A stretch of 5,261 bases of DNA from an uncultured Planctomycetaceae bacterium (GTDB lineage: Bacteria; Planctomycetota; Planctomycetia; Planctomycetales; Planctomycetaceae): the NCBI GenBank assembly GCA_903898975.1, contig CAIUHT010000734.1, forward strand, positions 1-5,261, written 5' to 3'. The number at the start of each line of letters is the position of its first letter. The stretch's first letter is position 1. A program made the translations under genes and the position numbers. The notes beneath the pieces are model-generated. The model was not told the origin of the DNA. It made no database searches and saw only the letters and a program-made list of their open reading frames with translations. Shown piece after piece: positions 1 to 5,261 of the stretch.

Positions 1-840
1 CAGGAACGGGTTGTCCTTGGGGATGGCGTACTGGCGGCCGGGCTCGGGGTGTTCGACATCGATGCGGATCATGCCCGAGACGAGGTCGGTGATTTTCTGG
101 CCCGTGAGATTCGTGTCGGAATCGGTGGTACCGTCGCCCGCCGAGATGTAGAGCATGCCATCGGGGCCAAAGGCGAGATCGCCGCCGTTGTGGCCGTTCG
201 ATTCCCACTCGATGATGGTCTGGGCCGAGTCGCGGTCGCAGTCGAACGGGGCCTCATCGCGGACCCGGTAGCGGACAATGCGATTGAACCGCTGCTTGGG
301 GTCGGACTGCGGGCCGTTGCAGAAGAGATAGATCCAGCCGTTGTCGGCGTAGCGGGGGTGGAAGGTGAGTCCGTAGGTCTCGTGATCGGGGACCTCGATG
401 AACAGGCTGCTCTCGCGGACATCGGGGGTGTTGGGGAACGCGAGCACGCGCCCCTTTTGCTCGACCACCAGCCACCGCTCGGGGCCACCGCGCGAACCGC
501 GGACCCCGGCGGGTTCGGTGATGAGATACAGCGGATTCTTCAGCGGCACCGCCCCAAACACCTGGCGGGCGACACAGGGGAGCGGGGGATCGGGACGACC
601 GGTCAGCTGCGTGTTGGTCCACGGGACCCGCCGTTCGAGCCCCGCAGGAACCCGCCACTCGGGTTCGGCCGCGCGACACGACGCCGCCCACTGGGCCACC
701 CCCACCACCAGCAGGGCGAACAGCGCCGCCACGCGGCCACCACCACTCCGGCAGGGCATCGGGCCGACGACCAAACGAGCAGGGAGCGAATCAGCAGTCA
801 TGGTCCAACCACGGCAAGCGAGGGAGGGAACGCCAGTCAT
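1..840 (-). CDS. Secreted PQQ-dependent sugar dehydrogenase-like protein (glucose/sorbosone dehydrogenase family), N-terminal part
   Basis: The minus-strand frame is open from 912 to the left edge; the first ATG (838-840) gives 280 visible codons and the C-terminus lies outside the window. Residues 28-57 form a Sec-type signal peptide: a basic start (MPCRSGGGR), a hydrophobic core (VAALFALLVVGVAQW) and a likely cleavage after CRA, before AEPEW. After it come beta-propeller-like strands typical of the glucose/sorbosone dehydrogenase family: LITEPAG, RWLVVEQKGRVLAF (122-135), YGLTFHPRYADNGWIYLF (156-173), HNGGDLAFGPDGMLYISAGDG (217-237, split here as HNGGDLAFGP and DGMLYISAGDG) and GMIRIDVEHPEP (256-267). 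His217 probably matches the active-site His of soluble quinoprotein dehydrogenases (inference). The family oxidises sugars outside the cytoplasm using PQQ, but neither substrate nor cofactor can be read here. Planctomycete members often carry C-terminal cytochrome c domains, which would be out of view. The start is uncertain: in-frame ATGs at 799-801 and 757-759 fit the signal peptide better, and none has a clear Shine-Dalgarno sequence. Confidence 0.85.
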   Translation of the reverse strand, partial: MTGVPSLACRGWTMTADSLPARLVVGPMPCRSGGGRVAALFALLVVGVAQWAASCRAAEPEWRVPAGLERRVPWTNTQLTGRPDPPLPCVARQVFGAVPLKNPLYLITEPAGVRGSRGGPERWLVVEQKGRVLAFPNTPDVRESSLFIEVPDHETYGLTFHPRYADNGWIYLFCNGPQSDPKQRFNRIVRYRVRDEAPFDCDRDSAQTIIEWESNGHNGGDLAFGPDGMLYISAGDGTTDSDTNLTGQKITDLVSGMIRIDVEHPEPGRQYAIPKDNPFL

Positions 841-1037
841 GTTTCCACCGAGGCAGCAGCCCTGGGGCACCTGCCAGCGGAATGTCGTGAAGTTACCACG
901 TTCGCCTGAGAATCAGAATCAACGCCGGGGAAGAACCGAGGGGGGTGGTGGACGTTTTGTCGCGAATTGAACGATTTTTGGAGTGGAGGGTGGAGGGTGG
1001 AGAGTGGAGGCAGGTGTCAGTCGTCGGGCGTGGCGGG
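841..1037. other. Intergenic region between the DUF1501 gene and the dehydrogenase gene
   Basis: This non-coding gap separates two co-directional genes and would lengthen to 278 bases if the dehydrogenase starts at 759. It contains an AT-richer patch around 953-979 (with TTTT and TTTTT runs and a TCGCGA palindrome) inside otherwise GC-rich DNA, and a purine-rich heptamer repeat at 983-1010. I found no stable GC hairpin followed by a T run in the minus-strand sense, so no intrinsic terminator is called. On the minus strand a TTGATT-like box (about 931-926) lies upstream of the dehydrogenase, but no good partner -10 box sits at the right distance, so no promoter is called either. The gap is long enough to hold an independent promoter. 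Confidence 0.7.
983..1010. repeat. Tandem heptamer repeat, four copies of GTGGAGG
   Basis: Four consecutive 7-base units are visible on the plus strand: GTGGAGG (983-989), GTGGAGG (990-996), GTGGAGA (997-1003) and GTGGAGG (1004-1010), with one mismatch in the third. The partial sequence GGA at 980-982 precedes them. The plus strand is almost pure purine apart from one T per unit and is rich in GG pairs. In the minus-strand transcript the unit reads CCUCCAC. It lies 27 bases past the DUF1501 stop and about 140 bases upstream of the dehydrogenase start. It could be a slippage-prone simple repeat, a copy of a dispersed genomic repeat, or a weak two-layer G-quadruplex former on the template strand. 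Function is unknown. Confidence 0.85.
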
Positions 1038-2519
1038 CTAGGCCAGGATTGCGTCGATGACCTGTCCACTTACGTCGGTGAGGCGGTAGTCGCGACCGGC
1101 GTGGCGGTAGGTGAGGCGTTCGTGGTCGAGGCCCAGCAGGTGCAGCAGCGTGGCGTGGAAGTCGGGCATGGTCACCTTGTTCTCCTGCACGTAGTACCCG
1201 AAGTCGTCGGTCTGACCGTACGCGGTCCCGCCCCGCACGCCTCCCCCCGCCAGCCAGACGCTGAATGCGTGCGGATGATGGTCGCGACCATCGCTCCCCT
1301 GGGCGGCTGGAGTCCGGCCAAACTCGGTGCCGAAGACCACCAGTGTTGAATCGAGCAGGCCCCGCTCACGAAGGTCGCCCAGCAACGCCGCGATGGGCTG
1401 GTCGACCCTCGCCGCATTCGACGTGTGGTTGTTCCGCAAGTCGCCGTGCGCGTCCCAGTAGTTTCGCGGATAACTGAAATTGACCTGCACAAACCGGACG
1501 CCCGCCTCGATGCATCGCCGGGCCAGCAGGCATTGCCGCGCGAATTCGTCTGTCGGCTCGCGATCGACACCATACCGCGTGAGCGTGCCCGCGGTCTCTT
1601 GCGCCAGGTCGAACACCACGGGGGCCTGCGCCTGCATGCGGTACGCCATCTCGAAGGAGGCGATCCGGGCCTCCAGCCGGGCGTCGCCCCCCACCGCGTC
1701 GGCGTGCCGGCGGTTCCGCCGGGCCAGCAGGTCCAGCTGCAGCCGCTGGCGGTCAGGCAGGTCGCCCGGCACCAGCCCCGACAGGCGGGCCTGGGGAAAC
1801 GGAGTGCCACCATCGCCGACCCGGGTTCCCTGGAAGCTCGCCGGGAGAAACGCCGAGCCGTAGTTTTGTGTCCCGCCGTGATACAGCGACGGACTGAGAC
1901 TGAGAAACCCGGGGAGGTTGCGGTTGTCGCTTCCCAGTCCGTAGAGGGTCCAGGCCCCGAGGCAGGGGCGGGCGAAGACTCCGCTGCCCGTGTTGATATT
2001 GAGCAGGGCCGGGCCATGCGAGACCTGGTCGCCGCCATTCATTGACCGCAGCACACACAGTTCATCGGCCCGCGTCGCCAGCTGGGGGAACAGCTCGCTG
2101 ATCTCGAGCCCCGACTGACCATGCTTCTGGAATTTCCACGGCGAAGCGAGCAGGTTCCCCGTGGGGGCGAATTCGAACTTCGGCTTGGCGATGGGGAGGG
2201 GCTGACCGTTCAGTTCGGTGAGCTTGGGCTTGGGGTCGAAGGTGTCGACATGCGACACCCCGCCGTGCATGAAGAGAAAGATGACCTGCCGGGCCGCGGC
2301 TGGGAAATGCGGCGCCTTGGGGGCCAGCGGGTCGCTGAACCCCGGGGGGGCGGGTGGCGAGTTGGCGGATGAGGCGGCGGTGTTGTCGGCCCGCGTCGAT
2401 TCGCTGAGCAGCGCCTGCAGGGCCAATTGGCCAAATCCGAGCGCCGAGGTGGCCAGCCAGTCGCGCCGCGAGAAGGGGGCGGAGTGCGGCAGGGAGAGAG
2501 GGATCGGCATGGCGTTCAT
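1038..2519 (-). CDS. DUF1501 family protein with twin-arginine signal (alkaline phosphatase/sulfatase-like fold)
   Basis: This complete gene encodes 493 residues, the usual size for DUF1501 proteins. Residues 17-35 carry a Tat signal: SRRDWL (17-22) followed by a hydrophobic stretch (ATSALGFGQLALQAL). A Pro/Ala/Ser-rich linker (about 44-75) leads to the fold. Family landmarks are FLFMHGGVSHVDTFDPKP (81-98), a HGP segment (168-170), WDAHGD (355-360), VFGTEFGRTP (395-404), GRDHHPHAFSVWLAGGGVRGG (411-431) and MPDFHATLLHLLGLDHERLT (451-470). The clustered His and Asp residues (H85, H90, D92, D95, E399, D413, H414, H415, H455) suggest a metal centre like that of alkaline phosphatase/sulfatase relatives; this is inference, since no activity is established for most of the family. 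Export by Tat implies folding, perhaps with metal loading, before transport. The ATG at 2517-2519 overlaps the upstream stop by four bases (ATGA); a second ATG three codons in (2508-2510) is a possible alternative. No strong ribosome binding site precedes either, which fits translational coupling to the PSD1 gene. Confidence 0.93.
   Translation of the reverse strand: MNAMPIPLSLPHSAPFSRRDWLATSALGFGQLALQALLSESTRADNTAASSANSPPAPPGFSDPLAPKAPHFPAAARQVIFLFMHGGVSHVDTFDPKPKLTELNGQPLPIAKPKFEFAPTGNLLASPWKFQKHGQSGLEISELFPQLATRADELCVLRSMNGGDQVSHGPALLNINTGSGVFARPCLGAWTLYGLGSDNRNLPGFLSLSPSLYHGGTQNYGSAFLPASFQGTRVGDGGTPFPQARLSGLVPGDLPDRQRLQLDLLARRNRRHADAVGGDARLEARIASFEMAYRMQAQAPVVFDLAQETAGTLTRYGVDREPTDEFARQCLLARRCIEAGVRFVQVNFSYPRNYWDAHGDLRNNHTSNAARVDQPIAALLGDLRERGLLDSTLVVFGTEFGRTPAAQGSDGRDHHPHAFSVWLAGGGVRGGTAYGQTDDFGYYVQENKVTMPDFHATLLHLLGLDHERLTYRHAGRDYRLTDVSGQVIDAILA
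2516..2519 (-). other. ATGA stop/start overlap coupling the PSD1 gene to the DUF1501 gene
   Basis: The plus-strand bases TCAT read ATGA on the minus strand: the TGA stop of the PSD1 gene (2516-2518) shares bases with the ATG of the DUF1501 gene (2517-2519). The bases just upstream (reading CTGGA before ATG) give at most a weak ribosome binding site. The arrangement therefore favours termination-reinitiation, keeping the two products in linked amounts from one transcript. Confidence 0.85.
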
Positions 2520-5260
2520 TCCAGGTACAGAAACTCGTTTGAGCAGAGCAGGGCCTGGCAGAGGCTCTGCCAGGCGGCGAGGCGCCGGTCGGTGGCGGAT
2601 GCGGCCGGGTGACCCGTGAGGGGGAGTGCGTCGGCGAGAAAGGCGCGGGCCTCGGCGAGTTCTTCGGGCGTCGGTTCGCGCCCCAGGGCCTGCCGATGGG
2701 CGCGAACCAGCAACGCTTCGTCGTCGCCCGGCGGGCTGGCGGGGGCGTCTGAAGGAGCCGTCGGGGGGGTGGCGGTCAGCAGGTGTTGGGCGAACGCCAG
2801 GCTCGACTCGCGGACCAGTGGGCTGTTCAGCAGGAACAGCGACTGCGGGGCGACCGTGGTTTCGTTGCGGACGGCGGTCACCGAGTTGGGGTCGGCGGCG
2901 TCGAACAGGGCCAGCACGTCGGGGAGCATGTTGCGCACCACCGGCAGGTAGATCGTCCGCTTGGTGAAGGTAGTGTAGAACGGATCATCGGCGGCGACGC
3001 GGTTCGGACGGATCTTCGCCCCAATCCCTTCCGCCTTGTCGATCAGGTATTCGCCACTCTCGTTCGAGCCTGCCCGCAGATCGAGTCGACCGGTGACCGC
3101 CAGCAGGGAATCGCGGAACTGCTCGACCGACAGACGCCGGCGGGGGAGACCGGCGAGCCAGCGTCCCTCGGCATCGGCCGGTTGCACGGTGCGGTCTGAG
3201 ACCGCCTGCTGACGGTAGGTGGCCGAGGTGACCAGCAGGCGGTGCAGCGACTTGATCCGGAAGCCCGAAGCGACGAATTCTCCCGCGAGCCAGTCGAGCA
3301 GCTCGGGATGGCTGGGGCGTTCGCCCCGGGTGCCAAAGTTGTCGCTGGTGGCGACCAGCCCCCGTCCAAAGTGCTGCTGCCAGAGGCGATTGACCAGGAC
3401 CCGCGGGGTGAGCGGATTGCGGGGATGGGCGATCCAGCGGGCCAGTTCCAGCCGGCCACTGGTCGCCTGGTTGGGATCGATGCCCGCGCCCGTCGGGGCT
3501 CCCTCGAAGGCGACGACCTGCAGACCGCCCCGGGGGACCTGCGGACCCAGCGTGAAGCGATTCCCCCGGAGGTGGATGGCGAGATTCTTCGGGGCCGAGT
3601 CCTTCGGTGCCATGACCGTGACCGGCGGTTGTCCCTCGCCGGCGGGCAGGTCGTACTCCCACCACATGGTCGCGTTGCGAACTTCGTCCATGAACGGTTC
3701 CGTGCTGCGGAAGACCCCGGCGAGCGCGTAATAGTCGCTCGCGCGGATCGCGTCGAACTTGTGGTCGTGACAGCGGGCACAGGCGACTGTCAGCCCCAGC
3801 ATGGCCCGGCTGGTCACGTCGATCTGGTCGTCCACGATGTCGAGGCGGGATTGTTCCTTGTCGGTCTCGGCGAGCGCCTTGGGACCAACCATTAAGAAGC
3901 CGGTGGCAATGGTGCGTCGCAACCGCTCGGCCTGGCCGGCAGGTCCGGGGGGGAGATCGGCGGTCAGCAGGTCGCCTGCCAGCTGCTCGATGAGGAACTG
4001 GTCGTACGGGAGATCGCGATTGAAAGCGTCGATCACGTAATTGCGGTATCGCCAGGCGAACCGCATGACGGCGTTGGCGTCATTGGCGGTCGACTCGGCG
4101 TAGCGGACCAGGTCGAGCCAGTGGCGAGCCGCATGCTCGCCATAGTGGGGTGACTCGAGCAGGCGGTCGACCACCCGCTCGTAGGCGTGGGGCGAAGTGT
4201 CGGAGAGGAAGGCGTCGACCTCGGCGGGGGTCGGAGGCAGACCGGTGAGATCGAACGTGAGCCGGCGGAGCAGCGTGCGTCGATCGGCCTCGGGGAGCGG
4301 ATGCAGGCCGCGGTCGGCCTGCGCCCGACCCACAAACTGATCGATCGGATTGCGGACCCACCCGGCGTCGGTGCCCGCCGGAGGCGTGACGGGCGCCAGC
4401 GGCTGGTACGCCCAGTGCCCCCGCTCGGCCGCGGTGAACTCGGGGGCGCGGGCAAACCGTGGCGACGGGGGGTGCCACAGCCCGTACTTCTCGAGCAGGT
4501 GCTGCTCGACACCGCGGCGGTCAGGGTCGGCGAGTGCCGTGGTGTAGATGAGCACTTCGCCCACATCCCCCTCGATCGGTCCGCAAAAGCCGAGCGCCTT
4601 CCCCAGGAAGACCCCCACGTCGCGCCGGTGGCGGAAGTCGGGAATCTCCGCATCGCGCCCATCCAGCGTCCCCGCGGCATTCGTGAGCGGTGCGCCATTG
4701 ATGAAGAAGCGGGTGGTCTGGCGAGTGGGGCCGGGGGTCTTGACCACCGTCAGCACAATCGCCTTGTCATACAGCGGGGCGAACGACCCGGGACCGGGAT
4801 AGACGTCGTGCCCAAAGCCCCCGGCGAAGTCGAGCGAGTGCTGCTGCGTGCGGTCGATTTCGATGAGTGCCGAGAGAGGGCGGCCGGGATCGCCCGGCGG
4901 CCCGGGGTCGCCCACGCAGAGGACGGTGTCGTGCGTTGAACCGGCGGAGTGCCGGGCGAGCGAGACGACGAGCACAAGGGTGACTGGGGCGTCACCGGTG
5001 AGGGGGACAGGATTGTCGGGAGACGAGGCGAAGCCCGTGGTGGTGAGGAAGCGGACGGCGGGGCGCCCCAGCAGGCGGGACGAAGCGACAAACTGGCCGG
5101 GCCCCCCCACGCCACCGGGTCGGACTCCCTTGCTGATGGTCAGATCGCGCCCGTGCCCACTGAGATCGGGCCAGGCGACAACAGGCTCGCCCTCGGCGAG
5201 CGTGAGGCTGTCGGCGCGGAGCCAGAGTTGCAGGTGGGGGGCGAGTTCCGGGGCATCGGG
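2516..5260 (-). CDS. PSD1-type planctomycete protein: LamG-like domain, DUF1549 (PSCyt2) and DUF1553 (PSD1); 5' end outside window
   Basis: The frame is open from the right edge to the TGA at 2516-2518, giving 914 visible residues. The GTG at 5108-5110 is not the true start, because homology-like sequence (LQLWLRADSL...VVAWPDLSGHGRDLT) continues upstream of it. Counting from the edge, residues 10-261 form a concanavalin/LamG-like domain, ending in GDVGEVLIYTTALADP and LLEKYGL. Residues about 282-525 are DUF1549: HWAYQPLAP, NPIDQFV, RRLTFDLTGLPPTPAEVDAF, LLESPHYGEHAARHWLDLVRYAES and ACARCHDHKFDAI. CARCH (494-498, bases 3767-3781) is a CxxCH motif able to attach haem c or bind metal. Residues about 600-900 are DUF1553: RLELARWIAHPRNPLTPRVLVNRLWQQHFGRGLV, SDNFGTRGERPSHPELLDWLA, LVTSATYRQ, RRRLSVEQFRDSLL and QSLFLLNSP. 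The middle (AIHLRGNRFTLGPQVPRG) is compact, without the extra inserts some homologues have. Many relatives begin with a signal peptide and a PSCyt1 cytochrome c domain; whether this one does is out of view. The protein is inferred to be exported. Its biochemical role is unproven; carbohydrate binding is suggested by the LamG-like domain. Confidence 0.93.
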   Translation of the reverse strand, partial: PDAPELAPHLQLWLRADSLTLAEGEPVVAWPDLSGHGRDLTISKGVRPGGVGGPGQFVASSRLLGRPAVRFLTTTGFASSPDNPVPLTGDAPVTLVLVVSLARHSAGSTHDTVLCVGDPGPPGDPGRPLSALIEIDRTQQHSLDFAGGFGHDVYPGPGSFAPLYDKAIVLTVVKTPGPTRQTTRFFINGAPLTNAAGTLDGRDAEIPDFRHRRDVGVFLGKALGFCGPIEGDVGEVLIYTTALADPDRRGVEQHLLEKYGLWHPPSPRFARAPEFTAAERGHWAYQPLAPVTPPAGTDAGWVRNPIDQFVGRAQADRGLHPLPEADRRTLLRRLTFDLTGLPPTPAEVDAFLSDTSPHAYERVVDRLLESPHYGEHAARHWLDLVRYAESTANDANAVMRFAWRYRNYVIDAFNRDLPYDQFLIEQLAGDLLTADLPPGPAGQAERLRRTIATGFLMVGPKALAETDKEQSRLDIVDDQIDVTSRAMLGLTVACARCHDHKFDAIRASDYYALAGVFRSTEPFMDEVRNATMWWEYDLPAGEGQPPVTVMAPKDSAPKNLAIHLRGNRFTLGPQVPRGGLQVVAFEGAPTGAGIDPNQATSGRLELARWIAHPRNPLTPRVLVNRLWQQHFGRGLVATSDNFGTRGERPSHPELLDWLAGEFVASGFRIKSLHRLLVTSATYRQQAVSDRTVQPADAEGRWLAGLPRRRLSVEQFRDSLLAVTGRLDLRAGSNESGEYLIDKAEGIGAKIRPNRVAADDPFYTTFTKRTIYLPVVRNMLPDVLALFDAADPNSVTAVRNETTVAPQSLFLLNSPLVRESSLAFAQHLLTATPPTAPSDAPASPPGDDEALLVRAHRQALGREPTPEELAEARAFLADALPLTGHPAASATDRRLAAWQSLCQALLCSNEFLYLE
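3767..3781 (-). other. CxxCH haem-c-type motif (CARCH) within DUF1549
   Basis: On the minus strand these five codons read TGT GCC CGC TGT CAC, giving Cys-Ala-Arg-Cys-His, followed by DHKFDAI. This is the signature of covalent c-type haem attachment and is the conserved cysteine site of the PSCyt2/DUF1549 family. Haem binding would need an extracytoplasmic location and a cytochrome c maturation system. Structural metal binding or a disulphide are alternatives, and I cannot identify a distal Met or His ligand from sequence alone. Confidence 0.75.
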
Positions 5261-5261
5261 A

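Noticed and set aside
49..909. Plus-strand open frame of 286 codons opposite the dehydrogenase gene
   Set aside because: It has no recognisable family features, and the opposite strand carries a clear signal peptide and dehydrogenase motifs in one continuous frame. High GC keeps antisense frames open.
926..979. Possible promoter or terminator in the AT-richer patch of the intergenic gap
   Set aside because: No -35/-10 pair with acceptable match and spacing, and no strong hairpin followed by a T run on the transcribed strand, could be identified by eye.
1519..1735. Repeated GGGCCAGCAGG segments in the DUF1501 gene
   Set aside because: Both encode Leu-Leu-Ala-Arg-Arg with the same preferred codons; they are coincidental codon-level similarity, not a DNA repeat element.
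1172..2038. Second minus-strand frame of 288 codons within the DUF1501 gene
   Set aside because: It is an out-of-frame translation, rich in Arg, Ser and Thr, of the DUF1501 coding sequence; the DUF1501 frame is intact end to end, so no frameshift needs to be invoked.
3242..3895. Plus-strand open frame of 217 codons opposite the DUF1549/DUF1553 junction
   Set aside because: It is an antisense shadow of conserved DUF1549/DUF1553 codons, with no independent start signal or family similarity.
4187..4939. Plus-strand open frame of 250 codons opposite the LamG/DUF1549 region
   Set aside because: Its translation is low-complexity, rich in Arg, Gly and Val, with no domain pattern; it lies wholly inside a well-supported gene on the other strand.
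5108..5110. GTG as the start of the PSD1 gene
   Set aside because: The frame continues upstream to the window edge with domain-like sequence (LWLRADSL, AWPDLSGHGRDL), so this GTG is an internal valine codon.

Overview
The window is GC-rich DNA that most likely comes from a planctomycete or a close PVC-superphylum relative. The main evidence is protein content. It holds a PSD1-type protein (DUF1549 followed by DUF1553, with a CxxCH motif) directly followed by a DUF1501 protein, an arrangement expanded almost exclusively in Planctomycetes and relatives. All three recognisable genes lie on the minus strand, so transcription runs from right to left.

Layout in the direction of transcription. (1) From the right edge (5260) to 2516 is a large gene whose 5' end is outside the window. 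It encodes a concanavalin/LamG-like domain, then DUF1549 (PSCyt2) with a CARCH haem-attachment-type motif, then DUF1553 (PSD1). (2) From 2519 to 1038 is a complete DUF1501 gene of 493 codons with a twin-arginine signal. Its ATG overlaps the previous stop in an ATGA tetranucleotide. (3) From 1037 to 841 is a non-coding gap holding an AT-richer patch and four tandem copies of a purine-rich heptamer. (4) From about 840 to the left edge is the N-terminal part of a secreted glucose/sorbosone-dehydrogenase-like (PQQ-type) protein with its C-terminus outside the window.

All three products appear to be exported: the DUF1501 protein by Tat, the dehydrogenase by a Sec-type signal peptide, and the PSD1 protein inferred from its family and its CxxCH motif. 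A plausible but unproven reading is an extracytoplasmic module for binding, modifying and oxidising carbohydrate. The two large genes look translationally coupled. The dehydrogenase may be in the same transcript or may have its own promoter.

I see no RNA genes, insertion sequences, CRISPR array, attachment sites or convincing terminators. The many long open frames on the plus strand, and in other minus-strand frames, are by-products of high-GC codon use. Apart from the heptamer repeat and the still unexplained biochemistry of the PSD1/DUF1501 pair, this is an ordinary planctomycete region. I do not see evidence for a wholly new system.
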